In this document: positions 32,924 to 45,954 of the stretch, one piece after another
How the letters are laid out: each line of letters begins with the position of its first letter
Position numbering within the stretch: the first letter of the stretch is position 1
Notes under the pieces: model-generated
What the model saw: only the letters and a program-made list of their open reading frames with translations
What the model was told of the DNA's origin: nothing
Databases searched by the model: none
NCBI GenBank assembly: GCA_008704415.1
Contig: VXIS01000008.1
Location: forward strand, 186,001-250,000
Length of the DNA: 64,000 nt
Source: Sphaerosporella brunnea
Lineage: Eukaryota > Ascomycota > Pezizomycetes > Pezizales > Pyronemataceae
Reading direction: 5' to 3'
Program-made: the position numbers and the translations under genes

Positions 32924-33478
32924 TAGGGAGGCGACGGATCGGGGCGCGAGCGGCGGGGCGGGGTTAACCGGGGCACGACGGGGTGATCGGGGTTGGGCGG
33001 GGTGTATCGGGGTGCGACGGGGAATCGCGGGGCGGTGGCGATTTCAGACTGATGTATGTGGGGCAATGATGGCCAGTACACTTAGCAGTCCAATTCGCAC
33101 ACGAGGTGTTAGTCTGACTGGGAAATTCAAGAACACGGCGTCTCCAGTAGACACCCGGCATTATCTTTCAACGACAATGTTGGGAAGGCCGGGTGTTTGA
33201 CGGCACACAGAGCTGAATATGTTGATACCGATCCAACGCTCGGCGCAAGGCATCCTCCGCAGCTGGTGGCCAATCAGGCTGCCAGTTATGCTCAACATAT
33301 GATCTCTTCCCTTGCGGATCCAGCAGCAAACAAACGTAATATACAGGGTGGACGGGTTTCCGACGAGGTGACCGGGGCCCCTACGGGGCGGCCGGGGCGT
33401 GGCGGGGTCCATTGAGGCGGTCGCCGCCCCATCGCGCCCCGTGCCCCGTCGGGGGGCACCGACCCGTGCACAGCACTA
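32924..33478. mobile_element. GC-rich hAT-like MITE, degraded relative
   Basis: Its right end reads CCCGTGCACAGCACTA (33,463-33,478), the same terminus as the element at 47,592-48,028. The left part has GGCGACGGATCGGGGCGCG and tandem GGGGT/CGACGGGG motifs as in that element. About 300 bp of unrelated sequence interrupts the middle, probably a nested insertion. Flanks do not match, so the left end has been damaged. Confidence 0.5.
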
Positions 33479-35614
33479 CTAAGAGGCTGTGGGAGCATTC
33501 AGAACATGGGACACACCTACCTTGAAGAGCAAGCTCCGCATACTTTGGTCGACCAATGACCAATCTCGTCATAGGGCTTCTCAACACATGGGCACAGAAT
33601 TGTTGGGAGCAGCTTTTGGCTTGCGGTGACGGTCGCGGTCACGGACCAAGGTGTGTGTATTATCCGTATAAGTCCAGCATACCACCCAAAAACCTTCGAA
33701 AACAGCTGGATACCAGTGAATTTTTGAATTTCCCAGGTTATAACAACATGGGCGATCATCCATTCATTCCATGATCGTCAACTCGCATTGAATGTAGCAC
33801 CTCCTCCACTCAATCTTACCGATCGCCGGACGTATTACCCTTGTTGGCTTGCAACGACCCCCTCCCCCTAAGCACCTACACTATTCTCGCTCCTTGTGCT
33901 ACTGCCTTCAGCAATTTTCGCGTTGAGATAGGAACAGTCTATCACGGCTTGGTAGAATCCACGCTCGGGCTGTAGTTTCAGGATTTGGTGTGCGCGAACT
34001 CCCTATGTCTTCGCTGTTCTCTTCCCCACCCACCGCTGTCGTTGCTCTCCATTTCCCTGTAGCTCTGTCTACGGGGGAGGCTGGGAGGAGTTAGGCTCGG
34101 CTCGGGGTAATAAAAGAGTCCAAGCAGGCAACTTTTCCGCGCATCCTAACGATGTCCTGGCGGTTATTGACATGCTCCGCTTCCCTTCCCCAGTGTTCAA
34201 CCTCCACACGATCCCATTATCATGACCACTGCTAAATGAATTTCCATGCCAGAATCATTCAAAGCCGCTATTGCAAATAGAGCCGCAGGAAGATAGCCTT
34301 CGTGCTGCGGATTTTCTCGATGAATGCCACGCAAATTCTTTTCGCAGGAATGTCCTCAAGAAACGAAAAAATTGTTATTTAGATTCCCGTTCCGAATCGC
34401 CCCGTTGTTGATCGGGTACACACCCGCAGTAAGTAAAATACCTCTCCAAACGTCGTTCTCTTCATTGCCCTACGCTTCTAGATCACTATATCATGTTTCA
34501 TGTGTGGGTATTATGAACTGTAGTTTTTGATTGGGCCTTGCTCGATCAAAAAGTCAAGGATCGTGACATAGCGGCGACCAGCGCAGGACTGCACCTTGGT
34601 GCCAGATACGAAGACCGCGACAGGCTGACAGGTGATGGCAACGGGCGTCTCGTCGGTGAATTCTATGCTCGCCAGCACCTGATTCACGTCATCACTGTTA
34701 CCGAATGGTGACACTCAGAGGCGTTTTCTTGCCTCCGTCCCTTTTGAGCGATCGGCAGAAGAGCATCAGAACGAGGGTAAAAAAGAGGTTTCTGACACGC
34801 CCTAATAGTTCACTGCCCTAGGATTTGTGCTGCAATAGTGGCCACACCAATGCTGCAGAGTTGTGCAGTCAGACGAACATGCCAGTGGGGCTTTATTCTT
34901 TGCCTGACTATTCCGCTTTTTCTCCTGTCACAGCCGATTCTCCCAGATTGTTCCTCGCATAACTTTGCATACACACCTCTGACTGATTTGTAGTTTCAAT
35001 TCCATCAATGGAGGGATATCGAGTCCCTGTATGAGACGTTTTCCAATTGCTGAGTGCGATATCATCTCGCGCGGTAACACCTGTTGCAGCACATGTTTCC
35101 CCTGGTTGCTCACTATTCCTGTATGCGCGCCCATGAGGATACTAGGTGGCCTCATTATATTATCGCTTGCAGAATCATCCCTACGCAATTTGCGCAACGA
35201 TGCAGCAGTGTTAAAACGTTACTCTTCAGCGTTCTTGTGTCCGCTCCATCTCCCGTTGTTGATACGCATCTTCTTACCAGAAGCGCGGCTCCCAAAATTC
35301 GTCATTAATGCAGCTTCCCCCAGGACCTCGCTGTAGGTCGCAGGGTGCCCCAGACGCTTGTAGGCACTCTGGTTTTAGATTGACTACCGGCACAGACCGG
35401 CAATATCCCGCGTGACCCTGCCGAACCTGCAGTGCAAGTAACGGTGTGGACAGTCACAAACAGCGAGTTGATCACGGTCGGGGACTCTAACTACGCAAAA
35501 GGGGCCACCAAAGCCGGTGCACGATGGCGCAACGAAGCACCACATGTGAAGGGTTCTGGTTGGGTGTAGCGGTATAGAAGTGGGTGTCTACTATTGGAAG
35601 GGCGGGGACGCTAC
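33479..35614. other. No gene recognised
   Basis: Short frames only. One minus-strand frame (34,511-34,714) reads FTDETPVAITCQPVAVFVSG and RRYVTILDFLIEQG. It looks protein-like but is only 67 codons and unassigned. A repeat shared with 30.1-30.3 kb lies at about 34,050-34,105. Confidence 0.3.
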
Positions 35615-35925
35615 CAGGGCTGTCAAAAGTCCGGCCAGTCCGGCTTTGAGCGCGGCCTGGAGAGGACTGATTGAAACGGGCTTTTGAAAGCACGCGCCCT
35701 TTGGACCAGGCTGTCTGGATCGAGACCCAGGCGCCCACGGGCACCCGCCATGCCCAGAAGTACCCGGCGCCCGTCTGGCCCGCCAGGCATCTGTAGTTTT
35801 TTGCTTACACATACATCAAGGAAAGAAACATGAACGCAGGATTGGAGGCATTCGATGGCATCTACAACATCGTCTCCCAAGGTATACGTAGGTAGTCTCT
35901 GATGGGTGTTTAATAAACTTATTGC
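35615..35925 (-). mobile_element. hAT element, family 1, 5'-truncated copy
   Basis: The terminus CAGGGCTGTCAAAAGTCCGG at 35,615 is the family 3' end in reverse. Inward, the minus strand encodes the last part of the transposase (LPTYTLGDDVVDAIECLQSC) followed by the conserved untranslated block. Homology stops near 35,925 and no second end was found. It is a truncated copy. Confidence 0.75.
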
Positions 35926-38900
35926 ATTGGGTGTACCCCACAACGTCCCGGTGCACCGATTTTTCAGTCTGCCGTGACATGCACCCGCCAACTATATATC
36001 TCAGCGGTTTTCAGGCCCCCACTCGAGCCCATGAGCTCGGCTGCAGGGTGGGGTAACAATCATGAGGTCTCCGCAACGCGCGTAACTCAATGTGGACACA
36101 GTTCGTGCGTAATTGGAGGATGACGATGATCGCCCACTGATTGATTCTCTGTATGAGGATCTGATGCGGTGGGGCCGTTTTGGAATATTAGGTCAATACC
36201 TAAGGGAGTGCGCGGGAGGGTATACTAGGTAGTAAAATGTCAAGGCATGTCGGATTAAATGAAATTGTAAATTTGCCTTTATGCTTCGGCAAACGTTGAG
36301 ATCACCACAATCTTTGGGGATGATGTCTTTTGGAAGGTAGAGTGCTAAAGTGCCAGTAATCGTTGAGGGTCTATTTCGAGTGGAATAAACCTCAATTGGC
36401 TTGGCGCCAGTCGTCTATTATACATCTTCATTTGCACTAGTCAGGCCATCACCCTGAAACTTGGCTCGCGAGTCCCCACAAGCTCTACCGAACCAGCGCC
36501 AGAGTCAGACACTGACACAGAGAATGACACGAAACCTGAGTCTGAAGCTACCTCCGACGTGGAAACCACCGAGGATGTGAGGTTTCTTGCATCGACAATG
36601 GTGAAACGCGCCGCAGGAACAGCCGGATCAGCGTCTGCGTCACGGATCTACAAAGAAGAAAGGCCTGGAAGAGGTGTCAACGTTGTATTGTTAGTTTTAT
36701 GTGACGCTACCAGTTCCCTAAGGCCGGGTGGCCATAACCACTTTTTTCCGCGTTCGTGACAACCTTATCAAGTATATGTGTAGTGAGTGATGTATGGTGC
36801 GCTTGCAACCCTTGCCTTAACCATGTTGGTGTACCTCAAGTCACATGACTTCGTTCTTCAATTCAACCGTTGCCTGCTACAACTTTGAAGCTGCAGTCCG
36901 CGAGGATAGCTGTTGTGGAAAGCTACTGGTATTATCTTACACCAAGGATGCGTTGTCCATTTCCGCCACTCGAAAGGATTGTCACCGATGGATTGGATAG
37001 GGCATCTTGTATAGACGTTTACAGCCTGCAAACGCCGTGGAACAGCGTGGCTCTTACAGAAACAGGTGGAAGGAGTCGCTACTATTGCGTCAGCAGGTTT
37101 GGCGCACCATGCAACGGGCGTCGATGCACCCAATTGGACCGGATTGTCATCGTCGCGGTTGCCAACCTGGGATTTTCCGAGACGCGTTCGTTTTCAATTT
37201 CTGGCAAGCAAACTTCAAACGGCAGGGTTATGGACACTCGCTACTCGTTCGTAGGTCAAACTTCCTCTTGGCCAACGGGGAAAGAATATTCAACTAGTGG
37301 GGACTGACCTTAGTTGAACGCTGATCCTCCCCATCATGCCTATCCGGCATTGCGGACGCGATCGTTGTTGACGTCGGTTACTCAGCCTGACTTGATCACG
37401 ATAGCACTCAGTCCATACAGTCTCTGAAAAGGGTTTGCACGCCTCGGTGTATCCGGTGTAACACTCTTTTTTCCTTATTGTGCAATGTCTTGTGCCAAAT
37501 CTGCCGCGTTTCGTCGCCGGTTTCCTTCACATCTCCCTGGATGCTGGGGCATCGCGAGAGCTTGGATCCTTGCGCACTTGTCCTCGTCAATCAGAGCCTG
37601 TTTGCTCGCTGCGCGTGCTGCTGCCCCGATGCCCGTCTCAACATCACTGGTTCGGATCAGACCGACTCATGCTCTGTCAAGACTACCCATACGTGAGTGG
37701 CTTTGGTGTTGCTTCTGTCCTCTTTTTCGGTGGCGTCAATGCTGGCTTTTACGAAGGCGTTGACAGGAAATTGGAAGATATATCGTGTAAACATCATGCG
37801 GGGTGAAAATTGAATCTTTCCTAGCTCTGATGAGCGTTTGTGTTTTTCTCACCGGCAAGGTGTTACTGCAACACACAGGGCGTGGGCAAGTCAGACATAC
37901 TTAACCGTTGGCATGATCGTAGTCCAATTGGATGTGGTAGTAATCCTGGATGCATTAACGGTGGAGAAAACCTCCCTCAATTGTCGTCGTCGATGAAGGG
38001 ATTCCAGAGCTCAGCGTCATGGATCATGCTCAGCTGTGATGTGGACGCATCGTGGACCTCTGGATACACCGATCAGGAGGCTAGATATTCTGGGATATGA
38101 GTGTACTGCGGCAACCCGGAACGAGTCCCGGCACAACGTGACGAAGCCATCCCCCCCCTCCCCGGCGAGCGACTACAGCGACTAGTATGTTTCAAGTATT
38201 GCAGGATAACAGGCATGGAGTTCTGCTCCGCAATCGCTCAGCTACAGACCTCCATTCGAGCTCAGCACTTTCATCACATAGCTCCAAACTGCGCCATCAG
38301 TATCTCACGCCTTAAAGATATTCTTGCGGCTCTGCCGATTACCCGACGAAAAGAACCAGCACTCGTCAAAATACATCTTGTCCAGCATTTCTTGAATCAT
38401 GCATTGATAGTATCGGCATGCGAGTCGCCGTCAAAGACGGCCCAAAGCCTGCCTGGTTGAGTGGGATGTATGATCGAAGAAATCTGATGAACACAAAAGG
38501 ATGTTTCACCGTGAAAGAGCCTGGCCTGGTGACATCTTACTGTCTGCGCAGCGGCCCATTGACGGTCACAAAGAGGCTATATCATCACTAAAAAATGCCC
38601 ACCGATGGGGCTGACGTCGTACCGCAACAGTACAGTGCAGCGTTGGTTTTGGTTCCGTTTGTAGAGGTAAACCAGAATGGATTGATGACGGTGGTTCCTG
38701 TCCTGGATTGGTTCCTGTTCGATGATGATAGAAGGTTCGGGGCCTTTGTGAACCTGCACTAGAGGGTGTCAATAACCTCCGTTCGACCGTCGTTGTCCAG
38801 TTCGTTCACCTAAAACTCAGAACCAACGTATGCTTGGACAAATCTCTCATCGACCCCGCTGGGTAACGGTGATGACGTGAGGGAGGACCAGATTCACCTA

Positions 38901-40024
38901 TCAGAAACCCTGGCCATCATCTGTCAGGTTATTGTGCCATTCTCTCATAGAGTGATGGGGAGGTGGAGGTGAAAACTAACGAGTGCGTGCTCGGTGCCAT
39001 CAATCATTCGAAACTCTGCATATCACTGCACCTCACCCCTATTTGGTAGCTTAGTCCGCCGCGGCCACTCAAACGTGATCAGGGGCGACCCCCTTTTGAG
39101 CACTTCGCTTGATCGGTGCTGCAGGGGGCCTTGTAGCTATCCAGGGGTCCGGATCAAGGGGGTAGATATTCGGGGCCATGTTCAAAACAAACCAAATTTG
39201 TCAATGTTAAGAACCATCGCCGCGTGACTCTTGCTCGTCTCTAAGCAGCGGCCTCGCGCTGGTGCCAACTGGGTGTGTGTTCACAAACGAACACCCGAGG
39301 TGACGTGCACTCCGTAGATGGATTCTGTTCATATAGTAGAGGTCAATCTGTACAGATTCCCGATGGTAATTCCTGTGCTGTTAAGGTATATCGTTGTACA
39401 GAGAGCCCTATTCAAACCGTCGAAAATGTAGGTACCTTGCTGCTCTCCGATGAAGACGCGATATTTATCAGGCACGGCATCGCATCATCGGGTGTCGTGC
39501 CCTCCCAGGAATTGCACGGTTTATTGCGACCTAGCCTGGTGGTAGCAGAAGGACGAGCAAGCGTTTTCGTGACTCATGTTGAGGCAGTGTTACAATCAAA
39601 TATCCAGTAACCTTGCAGCCATGAATAAGTAGAAGCAGGGAAACTTTGTACGCGGTTTAATGATTGTCTTGATACGCGCCAGCGGTGGACCTGTCGTATA
39701 TAACAGCGTTCAAAGGGTTGCCCGTGATCTGCAGACCCCAGCTGTACTAGGAATTAACGAAGACCCTTCACGGGTCGCCGCCGGTATTCATACCGCAATG
39801 CATCCTCCGTCTGTTGTCCTGTCACCGGGGTTTATTACACAAGGGCGTGTGCCCAAAATGTCCATCACACAGCCGGCGAAGGAGAATTGTGCTAAACACC
39901 TGCAAGTGTACGCAAACCTCGCGGCCGGCGTTCCGGCCACTCACACCAACGGTTTCAGCCTATGCTTCCTACACACCACCCGCTTCGTGCTTACTAGCCC
40001 AAGCCGCAACGTGGTGCTCTGTGA
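35926..40024. other. No clear gene; several protein-like fragments
   Basis: An acidic frame at about 36,440-36,750 (plus) reads PESDTDTENDTKPESEATSD and VETTEDVRFLASTMVKR. Frames at 39,275-39,610 and 39,660-40,073 (plus) are open for 111 and 137 codons without known domains. None could be assigned. No RNA gene or delimited transposon was found here. Confidence 0.3.
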
Positions 40025-41340
40025 TTGGTCTATACTTACCATCACAGAGCCAACTTTTGCCTCAATGCCCTAGCACTCCTCTTTCTGGCCGAAGCCGAGA
40101 AGCCTCATCACTCCGTGCGCCCGATGCGCGATGTTCGACCACTCGACGTTGCCACACAAGAGCGAGCTGAGGCTGCCCGCGTGCTCGCCGGGTGGACGGA
40201 GGTGCGCAACGCACCTCCAGCTAGTGTTCTCAACACCCAGGCAGCCCGGGTGGCGGCGTTGGACGAATTTCGGCTGATCAAAAAGCCCGGGCGGCTGATC
40301 AGGCTGTTTCGGCAGGCTACTGAGAACACTGCCTCCAGCCCGGGCAGCGCACGATGCGCAGACGCAGGACGCTGACCCAGACGTCCTCTATCTTGAAGAT
40401 GTGGAAAAAACGTCAGGACGGTTTATCGACGCCTTCAAGGAAGGACACGATACCGGTATGACCAGGCTGGTCACGATCGTACATGAGCTGAAAGCCACGA
40501 TCGACAAGGCCTGTGCTCAGAACGGTGAGCTCCTAGTTCGACCAAAAGGGCTCGACGGGAAAAGCCGTTGAATTACCACGATGTCACATGGGACGACCCA
40601 GACATCGCCCCTGCCGTGACCCATGGGTTCAGCCACCCAGTCGCTGCCTGCACAAGCGCCCGCACCGACGAGGGCGGCACACCGGCAGCTCAACCCGTTG
40701 CGACCAGGTCGAAACGCCAACGCTCCGGGCCGTCTATCCCGTGGCAGAACCTGACAAAACATGCACGGGAGATCTCTCCCCCGCCCCCTCCCTCATGCAT
40801 TCGAACCATGCAGGGCCGAGCGGTCTCAGTGCGCCCTTCCCCACACACGTGAGATGCACCAGCCTCGACCGCCCGCGCAATGAGGCTGAGGCGAAAGTGG
40901 GATGGCCCAAGGTTGAGAGAAAGAAGCGCAAGCGGCACTCCGGTGCAATCAGCCGGGAAGAGCGTCCCGTCCTGGGCCGGAATGGTCGGTGACGGAGCTG
41001 TGTGCTTCAACTTCTGCATCACAGGAGGAGTGGGCAACCCCAACTCACAAACGATGGGCAAACCCTCGTAGGGGCAGGAAGAGGGAGAAGGAGAGGAAGA
41101 CGGGCAATGCAAATGGAATGGAGGAGCAGCGGGCTTCTAACGTGCGGGGTTGATTACAGCCTTTACAGTTGCTATGGGTCCACCACAGTTTCAGCTGTAT
41201 ATGATTCGCGATTTCATTGAGTTTCTTTCCTTAAGAGAGCCCCAGGCTCCGGCAGCAGGATCCTGTGTCCTAGGGGCTAGCACAGTCTCGCTTTCTATAT
41301 ATGCCATGGCCGCAAGCGGCCGAATGCAATATGATTAAAT
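40025..41340 (+). mobile_element. LINE-like ORF1-only element, copy C (longest)
   Basis: ORF1-like coding runs from about 40,070 in several frames: ERAEAARVLAGWTEVRN and FRLIKKPGRLIRLFRQATEN, then DPDVLYLEDVEKTSGRFIDA, FKEGHDTGMTRLVTIVHELK, later WPKVERKKRKRHSG and SVPSWAGMVGDG. The sequence then passes straight into a 3' untranslated part ending CCATGGCCGCAAGCGGCC, CAATATGATTAAAT at 41,300-41,340. Copy B at 28.9-29.6 kb has the same direct join, so the missing ORF2 is a family feature and not a private deletion. Frameshifts show decay. Likeness to ORF1 of fungal non-LTR elements is inferred from composition, the coiled-coil segment and the basic SWA region. Confidence 0.45.
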
Positions 41341-41345
41341 GAAAA

Positions 41346-44300
41346 AAAGAAACGGTTTCAGGGTGTTGGGAAAGACGCGCCCTTAGGTTGAGATTGCGGA
41401 CCATCAGTATGTGGCCTGACCTAGCCCATCGCTGAAAGCCTATTGGAAGAAAGGTAAATGATGCAACATCGGGTTCGAAGTCCAGAGGAGACGCGGTGAA
41501 ATACCAGGTGACCTGTGTTGTGATCGGGATCTTGAGCTGGCTCGAGTTCAAAACGTAGAACATATCGCCCTCCACTGGTCCCATGTAGTCCCACGAGGAA
41601 GACGCACAAGGTGAGGAGACGGTGTGCGAAGAGGTAACAACAGCTCATGAAGCTTTGAAACTCGAGTGATAGGCCCTGATCCACCAACCGCGGTCACCAC
41701 AATCTCAACTTTATCTTATGGTACCTTTATCTGAGGTTGCCCAAGCATGTCCTGCCAGCAAAGACCGAGCCATGGCACCGTTCGCTGCCCGTGGCTTGAG
41801 CGCACATTTACATTTGATATGGCTGATCTGAGCACTTCATATTCACACATCAAACTTAGTTCACACGTGAACACCGCCCACCAATACAATATCTGCAAGG
41901 TAGACGGAACACATTTGGCAATCGAGTCACACTCATAAACATTCGACCCTGTTACGCCTGTGTTTCACAGATCAAGTTTAAGTTTGGATTGAGTTTGAAA
42001 TAACATGTCTGCACCCTGCTCCAAGGCCTTCCACCAACACACATTCTTCGTTTCCCGTGTTTCTGCTCCTGCAGCGCTTTCTGCCCTCCGCAAGGTGACC
42101 CGGGGGGCTACCAACCACCGTGCCACGGAAAAATGGTCAGCAGGCACTGGGGTATACAGACACGGACATCCCTGATGGTAGGGCTCGGCACCTGTGGCTT
42201 GCCGATAGCTGACCGACAGACTAGCCTTTTCCATGAAATAGCCCTCATCGTGCGTTTCAGTGACTGCATGGTCTTTGACGAGTTGGATGATGCTGCTAGT
42301 CAGAATTATAAGGAGACTTGGGTGACTGCGGAACACCAGCTGGCGACTGAGCATGACGGTGATTGGGAGGTGAGGAGCTTGTGGATCGGTTTTTGAACTT
42401 TTTATTGGAGTTCGTGTTCACCATGTTAGAAACTACGAGTGCGAGGGCATAGTTGTTCCACTTTAGTGATCGGCTGAAGTTGTAAACTGCGGTTCGCCAC
42501 AGTCAACCATGATAGCCATTCTCCTATCTCAAACCATTCATTTTCCTGGAAGAATCATGTTGACCGGCAACTGCCCGGCACCCTTGTCTGATTTGGTGCT
42601 AAAAAACACGCTTTCAAAAGGCACTGTGGTCAATTTGTTGTGCAACAGGTGTAAATCAATAGTTCGAACGTGCTGGTTCCTCTGAAACACGGGCTGTTCG
42701 GATCGCACCCAGGGATCAGATCTTTCAGTGGCCCTACCGAACGCCAGAGCAGGCTATGGCTGTCGCCGGGGTTAGGTATGGTATGTTGGCCCGGCAGTTG
42801 GACGCCGCGATTCAATAGCTTGGTGATGCTGAGAGTGCTAAAAAGTATTAAATTTCTGATTAACTATTGCCAGACCGAGCAAACCCTGCCCACCTGTGCT
42901 GTCCAGATGCTTGCACTCAGCCGATTCGATGATGTCTTTCTTCGACCGGTACCTCTTTACAATATGAACAGGGACAGGGTGGAGACCCAATGCCACTCTT
43001 GCAAGTTCCGGCCAAGTGGCACTCTTAGAACCCGTTAGTTGATAGGATGTGGGACACGAACGTCGGGTGGCTTACGCAATCAGCATCAAACACAGCGACT
43101 CGTGATGCGAGTAGTGCGGCCTGATTGTTCTACAGATATCAATAACACAACACTCAGGTGTGTGGCTTTGCCTGTTGCTTCCGCATAATCCTCGACTTCC
43201 AAGAAAATACGTCCAATAGTCTCCGTCTGGCCGAAGGCTACCAAAAACCCAAAGCTGTTGGTTGCCGAGCTTTGTAACATGCGGTTTCGCGTCGTTGATG
43301 AATCAGAACAGTCCAGGCCTTCCGTCTATCCAGGTTAATAGAGGCTTGACGGCAGCGGAGGAAACACACGGTGGCAAACTGATTGGCGCCGCCTAAGTCA
43401 AGGAAGCAACCAATGCTCTCTGGGCTTACCCGTACTATGAGATATCTGCGCTGGGTATGCTCCACCATCGAGGTGATATCGCAGGTGAACGGGGCCTCTC
43501 GCCAGGGCTGTGGACTGGAATGACGTGCCCGGTTTGAGAATGAGGCATCAGAGCTTGATGCGCTGGACGCGGGCCCAGCAGAACGGATATCAGATGATGC
43601 CCGGCGTCACCTTGCGGGAACGGACAACAACTGGAGGCGGAGTGTTGAGGCAGTAGGGATGTAGAACTCGACCGGTGACTGTATGGGCTCCAGCGGATTG
43701 GACTGTCACTAGGGCTTGCCAAGGTCAGCCAGCCAGCATTGCACAGTGAAGCGCTGACGCATGGTGTTGACGGGAGCTTGGGGTTGTCAGTAATGACCCC
43801 CATTTCGGATGGTTATACTGACTGTGCAGGGGACGATAGGACACACCTCGGGCTGTTGCGCACATGACCTCCCTACCTAGGAATAAATTTCTTCCACGTT
43901 AGCAAAAAGTTGGATGCAATGCGCGTGATGTTGTATGATTACACACCAGGGCCCTCATGTATCGTTGTTTTGATCATCATGCGACAGATAGTCATCGCAT
44001 AAAGACGCGCTACGATATCTCCAATGTGCCAGCCAACTCTCATTTCCGGAGACCAAACCACGTTGCAGGAAGCATCGATTCGGGTGCAAGCTTTTAACCT
44101 ATCAGTCCCGAGTTTAGACAGATGCCCATGTTGCCTGCCAGCAAGACGTCCCGAGCGTTTGCGGTTGCGCCAATCCCTCCACATTTCAAACGCAGTCCAA
44201 AAATCGCTCATCTTATGCGCTTTAGCTTTAACAAGCAAGCCCGGGTAACGCTCGTGCCAGCCAGGCTGTCACGGCGACGCAGTATGGTCGCCGGTTGGAC

Positions 44301-45954
44301 CCGATGCAGAGCTCTGCGGGGTGCTCATCACCCTTCCTTGAACATTCCTGCAATGCGACTCCACCCACACCACTAATCCCTTCGGTTCCCGCTACAAGTG
44401 CCTAGTGAGGTGACCGTTGTGTGCGAAAAGAGGTCCGCCAAGTTATAGGTAGATGATCCCAATGCTTACATCAAATTTATGCACAGAGCTGGTTTCGTCG
44501 TGGATCCAGCAGCCCGTCCACATCCGCATCGAGTAGATGGCGGAGTAACCCTAAGTTCAGCATTGCAAAGACCAGCGTGTCATGAGTTACAAGTGCGGGA
44601 CCCGCGCTGGCTAACATTGACGCACACCGTCTGACTAACACTGCCTCACTAACACTGGCTGAGTCATCCCTCCAGTACCCGACAAGCTGGCTGTGGCAAC
44701 GACACACGGCCATCAGGTACTCAGTAGTTCGCATCGTCAATGACCGCCGCTTCGCACGTTCGTGATCTGCGTCATCGCGGGATGCTGTCCGCTCCGTAAA
44801 TGAACACTGTTTGAGAACCCTACGCCACAGAACGGCCTCGCAATGGCGGTGAGAAATTAACACTGTGAGCTTCCTACGCAAGCCAGCGCCAGATGTCTGT
44901 CCGTGTCTCCGTTCTTTTGCCTTTCCGGCAAACGAACTCCACAACGGCGGCGATCCCGACAGTTGCTCGACAGCGCGTATTCGGAACCCCACACATTGTC
45001 ACCACCGGATGCGCACGAAACTGTGGATGGCCGGAAAGCTCACAATCTCGCCTGGCTCCTAATCCGCAATCCTTTTTAGACGCCGAGGCGTGCGACCACC
45101 CCGCGTGACGGCGATCCGCCGACGGTGCGCACGATATACCGGTATCGTGATCGGTTGACGGTCGTATACGAATGCGGACCTGTTCGCCCAGGCAGATTCT
45201 GTGCCCGTCTGCTCCCCGATCCACGCGCAGGTGTAGATCCGCAAGGACGCAACCCCCTCCTTCAGCCGAGCGTGTCGCCGCTTGCATGTAAATTCGGCAT
45301 CCATGAGACTGCCCCTGCGTGCGACCTGGCGTTGTGGTTGAGAGTGACTTGCAGGTGGTTGACTTGCAAATTAATCGCGTTTTCCCCGCCCCCTCGCAGC
45401 GCACTTGGAGGCCACCAGGCAAACCTGCAGATACTCGCCACCCGGGCCGCTGGGCGAGGTTCTGAGATGCTCGGTGACCGATGTTGGTGCGTGGGGATCT
45501 GGCAAAGACGTCGGGACACCGAGAAACCGGAATCGCGGCAGCCGCTGATGCGCACGTTCATGCCTTGCGTGCGTGTGGCGAACCGAGCGGCAATAAATAC
45601 CGGGAGATGCTCGGCGAGACGGACGGCGCAGGGCAGTCGCGTTTTCGGTGGTTCAATGTGCTCGCGCGCATCATCGCAATTGCCCAAAGGGGCAAGCAGA
45701 CATTTTCCGGGCCCCTGTTTTTGACGTTCCAGGAACCGAACTTGACGACTGAAGTCGAACGGAGATTATTGATCCCCTGCCATTGTCCCGTCACGTTGAT
45801 CACTTGCGCAATGTGGCAACTTCAGTCTCCCCGACATGTTTTAATATTGATTGCCTAGTACAGACCACGCCTCCCGAGCTCCAAGCCTGCGTCTCCCCAT
45901 CCCCGGTCCTCATCCCGTGCCGAATGCCCCCTCTCGCTGTGCGCCCCTTTTGCC
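41346..45954. other. No gene recognised
   Basis: Frames of 120-180 codons occur (44,477-44,992 and 44,874-45,422 minus; 45,125-45,724 and 45,481-45,858 plus) but none resembles a known domain and they contradict each other. The last contains RFRWFNVLARIIAIAQRGKQ, which looks protein-like. A GCTGACTAACAC repeat sits near 44,625-44,665 and again near 46,655-46,680, on both sides of the F-box/ankyrin gene. Confidence 0.3.

Noticed and set aside
37840..38100. GVGKS peptide as a possible P-loop NTPase
   Set aside because: The Gly five residues before the GKS is missing and no Walker B motif or hydrophobic strand follows.
44477..45422. Minus-strand frames of 171 and 182 codons beside the F-box/ankyrin gene
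   Set aside because: No ankyrin or F-box pattern, and plus-strand frames of similar length overlap them.
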